From positions 1 through 25,440 of the IMG/VR virus record IMGVR_UViG_3300049255_000599: a stretch of DNA of 25,440 bases; one strand, given 5' to 3'. This document shows, piece by piece, positions 14,657 through 22,024 of this stretch. The position numbers and the translations under genes were made by a program. Positions within the stretch are counted from its first letter, which is position 1, and every line of letters starts with the position of its first letter. Source of the stretch: a virus. The notes under the pieces are model-generated. The model was not told the DNA's origin. It did not search any database and saw nothing but the letters and a program-made list of their open reading frames with translations.

Positions 14657-15235
14657 ATGAGTGATGACCCTCAGAAAAGAGCGCGGGAACGCGCCGACGA
14701 ATTCCACATGGCGATGGGGTATTGCATAGCCGAGTGGGCAAATATCGAAGAGCAACTTTTTCGCCTTTGCGAGCTTTGCATAGGAAAACCCGCACAAGCG
14801 GCAATAATATACTACCGAACGCCGGGCTTGCGACCAAGATTAGATCTTGCTGCTGAGCTTATAAGATCAATTATACCAAGATTTAACAACGAAGATAACA
14901 ATAAAAATCATCCAGATTATAAAATCTGGAGCGACATACTTTCGGATATAATTAATAATATTTCCATAAGAAACAGAATAGCGCACTATCCTGTTGAAAC
15001 AAAATACCCAAACTTCTTTGATCTTGATCCTTTTAATCTTATAACCGGAGGGTTGGGCGGGACAAGACATTTCATCGTCGGACACAAAAAGGAAAATCTT
15101 CGTGAAAGATTCTCTGCTAAACCTCCACTGAGTCTATCAGATCTACATAACCACCTTGAAACAACTAAAAATATTGTCTCTAAGTTACAGCAGTTTTACG
15201 ACGCACTTTTAAAGCACGCTCAATCACCTGCCTAG
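14657..15235 (+). CDS. HEPN-like cargo protein of unknown function, 192 aa
   Basis: The gene is on the opposite strand to the whole late operon and is strikingly AT-rich. The N-terminal half is helical: FHMAMGYCIAEWANIEEQLFRLCE (residues 16-39), then PAQAAIIYYRTPGLRPRLDLAAELI. Near residue 105 it reads SIRNRIAHYPV, an R-x4-H motif (Arg105, His110) of the type that forms the catalytic site of HEPN RNases. The C-terminal part (about 115-192) ends in another helix. Two-helix-plus-RNxxAH proteins of this sort are common uncharacterised genes near mobile DNA. ATG 14657 is chosen at the composition change, although no clear ribosome-binding site precedes it; an in-frame ATG at 14582 is an alternative. 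A TATTAT box at 14511-14516 could be its -10. A role in defence or superinfection exclusion is inference. Confidence 0.75.
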   Translation: MSDDPQKRARERADEFHMAMGYCIAEWANIEEQLFRLCELCIGKPAQAAIIYYRTPGLRPRLDLAAELIRSIIPRFNNEDNNKNHPDYKIWSDILSDIINNISIRNRIAHYPVETKYPNFFDLDPFNLITGGLGGTRHFIVGHKKENLRERFSAKPPLSLSDLHNHLETTKNIVSKLQQFYDALLKHAQSPA

Positions 15236-15392
15236 CCCATATTTCTGCTATTCCCGGGGAAAGGTAGGGTATTTCGCAGTCCAACAGAGCATCTGCCCCA
15301 GCAGAAATCATTTCCGCGGTGATTTCAATTTCTTCCAGCGCCGACCTGTCTCCGACATCGCGGCTCAGATGGTTTCGGTCAGTCACGTCCAT
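15180..15392 (-). CDS. Small acidic phage-type protein, 70 aa
   Basis: The product contains LEEIEITAEMISAGADALLD (about residues 19-38) and ends EIWARQVIERALKVRRK. The pattern ITxEMIxAG...VxRAL is one I associate with small conserved proteins scattered in alphaproteobacterial phages, of unknown role. It converges with the HEPN-like gene and overlaps its last 56 bases tail to tail. Its ATG (15390-15392) lies inside a 15-codon open frame that begins at the duplicated protease start (ATG 15424-15426) and stops at TGA 15379-15381. It may thus be translated by coupling from a borrowed start; it also has AAGGG about 7 bases upstream. It could be an antitoxin-like partner, but no DNA-binding motif is visible. 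Confidence 0.6.
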   Translation of the reverse strand: MDVTDRNHLSRDVGDRSALEEIEITAEMISAGADALLDCEIPYLSPGIAEIWARQVIERALKVRRKTAVT

Positions 15393-15426
15393 AATTGGCC
15401 CTTGAGATCTTGGCGAAGAGTTTCAT
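15379..15426 (-). pseudogene. 15-codon leader made from a duplicated protease start
   Basis: The duplicated repeat copy gives ATG-AAA-CTC-TTC-GCC-AAG-ATC, identical to the first seven codons of the prohead protease, then diverges (SRANYGRD) and stops. It overlaps the start of the 70-residue gene in another frame. It is either an inert scar or a translational leader. Confidence 0.55.
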
Positions 15427-15437
15427 GGGGAGTCCTT
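15406..15437. repeat. 32-bp direct repeat, copy 2
   Basis: This is the second copy of the protease-start repeat (31 of 32 identity with 14462-14493), found between the 70-residue gene and the inverted-repeat element behind the portal gene. It marks the right edge of the cargo island. Confidence 0.9.
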
Positions 15438-15443
15438 CGATTT

Positions 15444-15530
15444 GTAGGATGGGTGGAGCAACAGCGATACCCATCGCGGAGGGTGCAAGTGGTTGGAATG
15501 ATGGGTATCGCTTCGCTCCACCCATCCTAC
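15444..15530. repeat. 31/32-bp inverted repeat element (gtaggatgggtgg termini)
   Basis: The left arm 15444-15475 and right arm 15500-15530 are inverse copies differing only near agcaacagc versus agcgaagc. The spacer is 24 bases. The right end lies over the portal stop codon: the TAG of the portal gene (15527-15529) is part of the terminal gtagg of the element. Confidence 0.85.
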
Positions 15531-16894
15531 GATTGAGTTTGAGTGCCGTTCACCACGCTGGCCAAAGTCACCGCGCCGGCGCCGGTGTAGATCAAGGGGG
15601 TGTCGCCGCCCTCGATCGGGTCTTCGCCGGCTTCGGCGCGGGCTTCGTTGATGGTCTTGAGGCCGGATTTGACCTTCAGGTCGGTGATCTGGGCCTGGCG
15701 CAGCAGGTCCGAGGCTTTTTCGTCGATCCATTCGAATTCGAGGTCCGGCCAGCCGAAATCCTCCTCGATCACCTGGTCGACCAGTCCCTTGATCCACAGC
15801 ATCACCGGGCCCAGGCCCTCGGAGAGCGCCATTTCCTGCGCGTTGTCGGCGGTGGCGCGGTTCATCGATTTGGTGAAGGGCGACGGCGAGGTGGAGAAGG
15901 CGTAGCAGACCACGCGCGCCAGCCACTCGTCGAAATCATCCTTGAGCGGCGGCTCCCGCATCGCCTGGTAGCGGAAATCGGCCGGGACGAAGCGGGCGTG
16001 CCGGCGCTCGGCGGTGTTGCCGGTCATCACCGTGTCCCAATAGCGCTGGAACTCGGCGATCTGGTCCATGCTCCAGTTCTGCGGCACGCTGATGATCGCC
16101 TCGGGCACGTTGCCTTCGGTGAAATATTGCAGCTGAGACAGCTGCCGGCGGAGCGCGATGTTGACCGTGGTGATCACCTGCTCCACCGGCGAGAAGCCGT
16201 AGATCTTGGCGGTGCGCGGGTTGCGCGGCAGATAGATCAGCTCGTCGCGCGTGAAATCGGCCTTCGGCACGCCGTGCAGCACCTGCTGATAGGCCGGGTC
16301 CGGCGCCGCCGGCATGCGGCCCTGCTCGTCGATCAGGAGCTTGATCGTGGCGCCGTCAACCGGCTCCAGCGCCTGCAAGGCGCCGCCCTCGCTCCGCGCC
16401 TTGTAGAGGGTCGGCGCATCGATGACGAACAGATCTTCGAGCAGCATGCGCAGCCAGGGGCCCCAGCGATGCACGCCGTCCGGCTTGCGGAAGAAGGATT
16501 CGATCCGGGTCACGCGCGGGTCCGCGGCCGGGTTCAGGCTGCGCGGGCCGGCCTGGATTTTCGGCCTGATGTTCCAGCGCAGGCGCTCGACTTGATCCTT
16601 GCGGGTTTCGATCACCAGGCGCAGCAGATCCCAGCTTTCGGCCAGGCCACGAAGCTGCGCGAAGGAAATGCCTTCCTCGCCGCGCGGCCAATACTGGATA
16701 TTGAGGCCGGAGGCGTAATCGAACCGCCTGGGCTCGGCGAAGGCCGGCGACGCCGGCGGCAAAGGCTGCAGCGGGCCGAACCAATCGCCCGGCGTGACGC
16801 CGCGGATCGCATAACGGACCCCGGCGACCACACGGCCGAGAAAGCTGGGCTGCACGGCCGGCATCAGCGGCGTGATGATTCCTTCAGGCGGCAT
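15527..16894 (-). CDS. Phage portal protein, 455 aa
   Basis: The protein matches HK97-type portal proteins: ISFAQLRGLAESWDLLRLVIETRKDQVERLRWNI (about residues 77-110), MLLEDLFVIDAPTLYK, then TRDELIYLPRNPRTAKIYGFSPVEQVI (about 220-250), IALRRQLSQLQYFTEGNVPEAII, and the C-terminal NRATADNAQE and IKGLVDQVIEEDFGWPDLEFEW segments. It forms the dodecameric ring for DNA packaging and ejection. ATG 16894 was chosen because it overlaps the upstream gene by only 11 bases; an ATG at 16864 is possible. The last codons and stop abut or enter the 15444-15530 inverted repeat, so the natural C-terminus may have been altered. Confidence 0.92.
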   Translation of the reverse strand: MPPEGIITPLMPAVQPSFLGRVVAGVRYAIRGVTPGDWFGPLQPLPPASPAFAEPRRFDYASGLNIQYWPRGEEGISFAQLRGLAESWDLLRLVIETRKDQVERLRWNIRPKIQAGPRSLNPAADPRVTRIESFFRKPDGVHRWGPWLRMLLEDLFVIDAPTLYKARSEGGALQALEPVDGATIKLLIDEQGRMPAAPDPAYQQVLHGVPKADFTRDELIYLPRNPRTAKIYGFSPVEQVITTVNIALRRQLSQLQYFTEGNVPEAIISVPQNWSMDQIAEFQRYWDTVMTGNTAERRHARFVPADFRYQAMREPPLKDDFDEWLARVVCYAFSTSPSPFTKSMNRATADNAQEMALSEGLGPVMLWIKGLVDQVIEEDFGWPDLEFEWIDEKASDLLRQAQITDLKVKSGLKTINEARAEAGEDPIEGGDTPLIYTGAGAVTLASVVNGTQTQS

Positions 16895-17342
16895 CGGGCA
16901 ACCCCACGGCGTTGAAGAAGGAATGGATCTGGATGCGCCGGCCATAGGCGGTGCCGCAGGCGAAGCCGATCAGGTAGCGCGCCGCCGGCGGTTGCCCCAC
17001 GGCCTGGGCGGCGACGGTGCCGACCAGGGTGGCGGGGCCATCCAGCGCGGCCGCGTAACCCGCGACCGGCGCATCGACCGGGAAGAACAGCACGGCGAGG
17101 CTGGCCGGATCGAGCGTGTCGCCGGCATCGAGCGCGGGGCCAAGATCGATCGCGAACACATCGTCCGCCGCGACCGAAAGTGCGGGGAAATCGCGCCCGG
17201 CATAGCCGGAGGGAAACACCGGCTGCAACGTGCGCCACTGGCTGAGCGTCAGGGTGGTGGCGATGAAGCCGCCCAGCCCCTCGAACAGGAAGGAGTCCGG
17301 GCCATTGCTGCCCAGCCCCAGCGTGATCGGCCATCCGGGCAT
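16884..17342 (-). CDS. Small structural (fibre-tail adaptor-like) protein, 152 aa
   Basis: The N-terminus LGLGSNGPDSFLFEGLGGFI is Gly-rich. The middle contains DTLDPASLAVLFFPVDAPVAGY (about residues 75-96), and the end AARYLIGFACGTAYGRRIQIHSFFNAV has the beta-strand pattern of small phage proteins that connect fibres to the particle (D-TLxxAxW..., then Y-I-F-V-T-GR). The likeness to fibre-tail adaptor proteins is only moderate. A GAGGGA site precedes the ATG; the gene follows the fibre-like gene by 10 bases and overlaps the portal start by 11 bases, so it is co-translated with both. The open frame runs to 17396, but the extra residues are Pro/Arg-rich and unlikely. Confidence 0.7.
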   Translation of the reverse strand: MPGWPITLGLGSNGPDSFLFEGLGGFIATTLTLSQWRTLQPVFPSGYAGRDFPALSVAADDVFAIDLGPALDAGDTLDPASLAVLFFPVDAPVAGYAAALDGPATLVGTVAAQAVGQPPAARYLIGFACGTAYGRRIQIHSFFNAVGLPDAA

Positions 17343-17352
17343 CGCCGATCCC

Positions 17353-18348
17353 TCAGGATGCGCGCCGGCGGGAGGCCGGCGCGGTGGCGCTGTCAAGCGT
17401 GAAGGTCATCGCCGGGGTGGTTCCGTCAAGCCTAGAGGCGGTGATCGTGGTTCCGCTCTGCGCCACGTTGCCGAGCAGCGCCATGATGCCGTAGAGCAGT
17501 TGCGCCATCGTGGCCGGCTGCCCGTTGGCGGCGTAGCTTTCCGTCAGCGCGCCGACGAGCGCGCCGAGCGCGGCTCCTGGCGTGCCGGCCCCGGTGTGAG
17601 CCGAGAGCGCCGCATCCAGGATGCCGTCAACGATCTCGGTGAGGGTCGGCCCGTCACCGCCGCCACCGGAACCGAGGCCGTCGCCGAAGCTGCCGGCGGT
17701 GGTGAAGGAGGCGGTGAGCGCGTTCCAGGTGAGGCTCGCCGGATCTTCGCCCGTGGCATAGCCGCCGACCGTGACGTTGCCGCCTGAGCTGACCGCGAGG
17801 CTGCCGAAATTCGCGGGAAAGGATTGCGTGAGGCTGTAGCCGGTCTTGTCAGAGTTGGTGCCGACCGTCACCCGCCCCGAGGCATCGGTGGCCAGCAGGT
17901 GCGACGGGTTGGTGAGAATGGAAGCGGCGAGCGCCGTGACCAGCGCCGTGCTCGAGGTGGTGGTGAGCGTGACGTCGCCGGAGCCATCCCCCAGCGGCAG
18001 CCCGCCCGAGGCGCCCGACGCGGCGTCGGGCAGCGCGGAAAGGCCGAGACGCGTGGAATCATAGGGGCTGAAGGCGACCACCTGGGCCGTGACGTCGGCC
18101 GGATCGCCGCCCGCGGCCGAGGCGTGCAGGATCAGCATGCCGTTGGTGGTTGCGTCCGCACCCGAGGGGGTGAGCTTGTACCAGCCGTTGGCGATCTCGG
18201 CCACGGCGCCCGACGGCGTTACCGGCGCGGCCCCGTTCTTGCTGATGGTGACCGCGGGCGATGCGCCGGTCAGGCCCGAGATGTGATCGGCCGACGACGT
18301 CATGAAAAAAATGATCGGCCGCGTGTCGCCGTTCAGGATCAGCTGCAT
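17353..18348 (-). CDS. Fibre or baseplate-associated protein, 331 aa
   Basis: The N-terminal domain (IIFFMTSSADHISGLTGASPAVTISKNGAAPVTPSGAVAEIANGWYKL, about residues 12-59) is the recurrent N-terminal module of phage receptor-binding and baseplate upper proteins, with VVAFSPYDSTRLGLSALP following. The rest is low-complexity, rich in Ser, Thr, Gly and Ala, with a poly-Gly hinge (GDGLGSGGGGDGP, about 221-233) and a helical segment (LTEIVDGILDAAL). It probably links the large SGNH fibre to the particle or forms a shorter fibre. Its ribosome-binding site, GAGG, overlaps the upstream fibre stop (TGAGG). The gap to the SGNH gene is 9 bases, so the two are coupled. Confidence 0.75.
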   Translation of the reverse strand: MQLILNGDTRPIIFFMTSSADHISGLTGASPAVTISKNGAAPVTPSGAVAEIANGWYKLTPSGADATTNGMLILHASAAGGDPADVTAQVVAFSPYDSTRLGLSALPDAASGASGGLPLGDGSGDVTLTTTSSTALVTALAASILTNPSHLLATDASGRVTVGTNSDKTGYSLTQSFPANFGSLAVSSGGNVTVGGYATGEDPASLTWNALTASFTTAGSFGDGLGSGGGGDGPTLTEIVDGILDAALSAHTGAGTPGAALGALVGALTESYAANGQPATMAQLLYGIMALLGNVAQSGTTITASRLDGTTPAMTFTLDSATAPASRRRAS

Positions 18349-18357
18349 GATGTGGCC

Positions 18358-20643
18358 TCAAGCGTTGACGGTGCGGGAGCGGGAATAACCGGCGGATGGG
18401 GCGGCGCCGGAGAGGGCGGCCTTGCAAAGGCCTGTGTAAGCCGCGCCCAGTCGAGCATGCCCAAAGACCAGCGGATGCACGCCGTCGTAAGTCCATTCGG
18501 TCGAGGCACCGAAGGTCAGCGTGAACACTCCGGAGGGGAACAACGATGTGGCGTCGACCACGTAGGTCTTGCTGTCGCCGCTGGCCGTAACAGCCGCCGC
18601 GAGTTGCGCCTCGTAGCTGGCTTGAGGCGGTACCACGATGAAGATCAGCGTTGCCGAGCCACAAGCGCTTCGCAGGCTGCCGATCATGGTCTGACAGTCC
18701 GCCTGGACGGTCGATCCGCTTACGCTGTTCCTGGCATCATTGCCGCCGTGATGGATGAAGACGTAATCGAAGCCTGAGAGGCTGCGCGACCGCCCGACCG
18801 AATACAGTTCGTAGGCAATCATGAACGGCGCGGCGTTGCTGCCGCCAGTGATCGTCCATCCCTGGCCGCCATAGGCGACCTGCGCGTACTCGGCGTTAAA
18901 CGCCTGGGCCATGATCGGAACCCAACTCTGCGTTGCATCGTCTGAACCGTCCGCGTTGACGTGCTCGCCGGCCGTCATCGAATCGCCGAAATGGATGGAC
19001 CGCTTAGTCCTCAAGGTCGGGGCAGAAACGGAACCGCCGTTATCGACCGTGATGCCGTTGATCCTGAGAACATTAGTCGGGCTGACCCCGCTCGATCCCC
19101 AGACGTCGGCATAGCCGTTGGTCTGAGACGTGGCCTTCAGATAGATTTCAAGCGAATAGATCGTCCCCGTCGACAGTGAAGACGAAATGACGAACGTTGT
19201 GGCGCTGGGCGAAAGCTGAGTATCGACGAAAGTCGCGCCGTTGATCGAATACCGGATCGTCGGCATATCGCCTGAGGGAAACGTGCTATTCGTGCTGTTG
19301 TCGATACCGAGCGACAGGTTGACCGTGCCGGTGACATTGAACTTGAGGTAGGCTCCCGGTGCCGAGGCCTGCATTGTGTCCGTGTCGACGCCGAACGTGC
19401 CGCCGGTCAGATGATCCCAGTTACCCTGAGACCAGAACAGATTGGCGTTGGTGACGTTGAATGTCGTCGACCCGCCTGAACCGGTCGTCGTCATTGTGAG
19501 CTGCGACGATGTCGCCGTATTGCTCGCCGAATCCGTGACGATATTGACGTAGTAATACGTCGTCGACGGCGACAGGCCAGTATCGTTCAGCGTTGTGCTG
19601 GTTGCGCCCGAAACGGCATTTCCGCCACCCGGGGTGAAGCCGCTCGTGGTCGAGCGATACCATTGATAGCTGTAGGGCGACGTGCCACCGCTCGCGCCTG
19701 AATCGATCACCGTTGCCGTCGTGGTGCCGACGCTGCCGATGCTCAGCGTGCCGTTGGCGAGCGACCCGCCGCCGCTGGTGGTAACCGAAAGCTGGGTCGA
19801 GTTCGCGGTCGCGCTGGCCGCGTCGGTCGCGATCAGGATGTAGTAGTAGGTCGTCGACGGGCTGAGGCCCGTGTCGTTCAGGGTCAGCGACGTGGCGCCG
19901 GAGACCAGGTTTCCGCCGCCTGGCGTGAACCCTGGCGTGGTCGACCGGTACCATTGGTAAGAGTAGGGCTGTGTGCCGCCGGTTGCGCCGGTGTTCGTGA
20001 CGGTCGCGGCCGTTCCGGTTATACTGGACGAAGATGATGTCCCAGCGGAAAGTATCGTGTCGCCCAGGCTGACATTGTTGATCGTCGCCGAAGTCGCGCC
20101 GTCGTTGTTATTATAGAACCCGAAATATCCAGCGGCGGTGATCGAGTTGTCGTTGATGGAGCCCGTCCATGCGCTGGGCTCGCTATTCATGAACTGCCAA
20201 ATCTTGAAATAGATCGTCGAGCCCCTGATGCGGGCGCGAACGCTGAACATCGCCCCGGCGCCGATGGTCCCGAGACCTGAGGTGGTGTAAGTGCCAAGGT
20301 TGGTCGAGGATCCGCTTACGATCTTGTAGAGCGCAAATCCGGCGAGCCCGTTGTCATTCGGGATGATGACATAGGCGTTCTGCAGCCCGGAATCGGCCCT
20401 CAGGTAAACGCCGGCGAAGAAATCCTCATAAACGACATCATATCTCACCTCCATGTCCGCAATCGCGGCATTGGCAGTGCAGACAATCTTGATGCCATCC
20501 GAGGCGTTCGAAGCCAGGGCATGGGTTGCGCCGGTCACCGGATTGGCGGCGGTGACGGCCCACGTGCCGCTAACGGCTGTCCAGTTCGCCGGCAGCGTGC
20601 CCACCGTCGTCGACGCGAAATTCTGCGTATAAAGGATCGTCAT
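18358..20643 (-). CDS. Tail fibre with C-terminal SGNH esterase, 761 aa
   Basis: Residues 1-205 look like a concanavalin/LamG-type beta-sandwich (LYTQNFASTTVGTLPANWTAVSG...). Residues about 208-292 and 296-392 are two near-identical fibronectin-like modules, each with YSYQWYRSTT, GFTPGGGN, TTLNDTGLSPSTTYYY. A further beta-domain (about 395-540) precedes an SGNH/GDSL hydrolase: HFGDSMTAGEH with nucleophile Ser555, AYGGQGW, HHGGNDA with Asn635, and DGVHP with Asp720 and His723. Thus all four SGNH blocks are present. By analogy with phage tail deacetylases, it should remove O-acetyl groups from host surface polysaccharide during adsorption. AAGG lies 8 bases upstream. It is next to an O-acyltransferase gene, which may act on the same glycan. 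Confidence 0.88.
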   Translation of the reverse strand: MTILYTQNFASTTVGTLPANWTAVSGTWAVTAANPVTGATHALASNASDGIKIVCTANAAIADMEVRYDVVYEDFFAGVYLRADSGLQNAYVIIPNDNGLAGFALYKIVSGSSTNLGTYTTSGLGTIGAGAMFSVRARIRGSTIYFKIWQFMNSEPSAWTGSINDNSITAAGYFGFYNNNDGATSATINNVSLGDTILSAGTSSSSSITGTAATVTNTGATGGTQPYSYQWYRSTTPGFTPGGGNLVSGATSLTLNDTGLSPSTTYYYILIATDAASATANSTQLSVTTSGGGSLANGTLSIGSVGTTTATVIDSGASGGTSPYSYQWYRSTTSGFTPGGGNAVSGATSTTLNDTGLSPSTTYYYVNIVTDSASNTATSSQLTMTTTGSGGSTTFNVTNANLFWSQGNWDHLTGGTFGVDTDTMQASAPGAYLKFNVTGTVNLSLGIDNSTNSTFPSGDMPTIRYSINGATFVDTQLSPSATTFVISSSLSTGTIYSLEIYLKATSQTNGYADVWGSSGVSPTNVLRINGITVDNGGSVSAPTLRTKRSIHFGDSMTAGEHVNADGSDDATQSWVPIMAQAFNAEYAQVAYGGQGWTITGGSNAAPFMIAYELYSVGRSRSLSGFDYVFIHHGGNDARNSVSGSTVQADCQTMIGSLRSACGSATLIFIVVPPQASYEAQLAAAVTASGDSKTYVVDATSLFPSGVFTLTFGASTEWTYDGVHPLVFGHARLGAAYTGLCKAALSGAAPSAGYSRSRTVNA

Positions 20644-20735
20644 TGCCTAACCTTCTCGACCGTGCAAGATCGGCCGGTGTTTAAGGATTTAGGGCGGCGG
20701 AAATGTTGGGAACATCAACATTGCGCTGATCATAG

Positions 20736-20885
20736 TTGGCCCGTGGGGCGCGCCGTCTTCTGGCGAACAAGGTTGTTCGTCGCTCAGTCGAAAAAGAGAA
20801 AAACGGAGAGCCGTTCCGCAGTCTACTGACTGAGGATCAATGGGCAGCTATAGACCTGAGAGAGTTCGAAGACCGGCAGTATTAA
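20736..20885 (+). CDS. Possible small charged peptide or gene remnant, 49 aa
   Basis: A plus-strand open frame from TTG 20736 to TAA 20883-20885 encodes a highly charged peptide that ends SLLTEDQWAAIDLREFEDRQ plus Tyr. It stops two bases before the convergent acyltransferase stop. There is no convincing ribosome-binding site and I do not recognise it. It may be the 3' end of a gene left behind when the appendage cassette was exchanged. The rest of the 20644-20887 gap shows nothing clear. Confidence 0.25.
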   Translation: MARGARRLLANKVVRRSVEKEKNGEPFRSLLTEDQWAAIDLREFEDRQY

Positions 20886-20887
20886 AT

Positions 20888-21943
20888 TCAGGCGACGACT
20901 GCGGGCTTACGGAACAATTGATCCGCCCATCTCTTTGATGCGTCTCGCGCCGGGCATTCTATCAAGCGATACGTGATCGCCGAAATCCCGATCGCCAGGA
21001 CGATCGAGGCTGCCGCAAAGGTGATCGCCTGCCAGACCGTTCCAATCGCCAGTCTCCGTACCACGAACTGCACAGCCCGCATGATTGGCAGATGCACCAG
21101 ATAGATCGAGAACGACCACTGGCCGAGCCTATAGAGCGGCCCGGAGGCCAAGATACGTGCCGCCAATCCCTCAGATGACGCCAGCGCCATGATCGCGAAA
21201 GGCATCAACCCGACAAGTGTCAGATCGCCGACATCGGCGATCAACGCCATGACAGCGAGCGCTGCGATGACTGCTGGCGCGTGACGGCCAAGCCTGACCG
21301 CCCGCCAGCGATATATCAACATCCCGGTTGAGAACTCGGCAAAGCAACGCACCGTCGGCGAAAGCGTGTTGGCAAGCGTGATATCAAGGCTCCAGTGGTG
21401 CCGAGCCGCAATCGCGATCAGTCCAAAAGCCGCAGCCGCCAAAGTCGCCAGCGGAAGCAAGATTCGCGAAGGCGCCAGCGTCAGCGCCACCACCAAGGGA
21501 AAGGCCAGATTGACCAGCATTTCCGAACTGATCGACCAAGCCGGTCCATTGATCGCATTGAAAAGCGCCGGCACGAAGGGCCAGCGATGTATCAGCGCCA
21601 TCTCTTCGGTGACCTGTATCGGTGAGTAGGGACTCCCGAACCACCACGCCACGCCGACGCAAATGAGCGTCACAACCCAATTAAGTGGCATCATTCTGCC
21701 CGCGCGCTTCGCGATGAAGCGCCAATAGGCATTCTGATCGTACCGGTTGACGAATATTTTTCCGTATGCGTCAGCGAGAACGAAACCACTGAGCAGAAAG
21801 AAGAAATCGACGCCGAGGTATCCACGCGAAAGGAACCCGATCGGGTCGTTGATCGGCCCAGGTGAGAGCACGTTCAGATGATAACCGAGCACCCAAAATG
21901 CGAACAGGCCTCGCAGCGCGGTGAGTGCCTTGATTTCTTTCAT
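20888..21943 (-). CDS. Acyltransferase family 3 membrane protein (OafA/Oac-like), 351 aa
   Basis: This is a multi-spanning inner-membrane O-acyltransferase. The start MKEIKALTALRGLFAFWVLGYHLNVL holds the family motif LRG-A...W-V..YH (His in helix 1), followed by GYLGVDFFFLLSGFVLA (residues about 41-57), the classic second motif, and FIAKRAGRMMPLNW with the RxxR-like block. About ten hydrophobic segments follow, ending in WSFSIYLVHLPI near residue 290 and a basic tail. Such enzymes in prophages (for example Oac of Shigella phages) acetylate O-antigen, changing serotype and blocking related phages. ATG 21943 gives a usual length; the frame also allows a TTG at 22012, but those residues do not look family-like. 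No strong ribosome-binding site is seen. Confidence 0.9.
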   Translation of the reverse strand: MKEIKALTALRGLFAFWVLGYHLNVLSPGPINDPIGFLSRGYLGVDFFFLLSGFVLADAYGKIFVNRYDQNAYWRFIAKRAGRMMPLNWVVTLICVGVAWWFGSPYSPIQVTEEMALIHRWPFVPALFNAINGPAWSISSEMLVNLAFPLVVALTLAPSRILLPLATLAAAAFGLIAIAARHHWSLDITLANTLSPTVRCFAEFSTGMLIYRWRAVRLGRHAPAVIAALAVMALIADVGDLTLVGLMPFAIMALASSEGLAARILASGPLYRLGQWSFSIYLVHLPIMRAVQFVVRRLAIGTVWQAITFAAASIVLAIGISAITYRLIECPARDASKRWADQLFRKPAVVA

Positions 21944-22024
21944 GCGTCGGGCGCCGGGTCCTGAAGGCGGGGTGCGGTTCAGGCTTGTCCCATTTTTCCC
22001 GGCGCACGACAATCATTCCGTGCG

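Noticed and set aside
15395-16915. Long plus-strand open frame of 506 codons
   Set aside because: It is the antisense shadow of the portal gene, with low-complexity composition.
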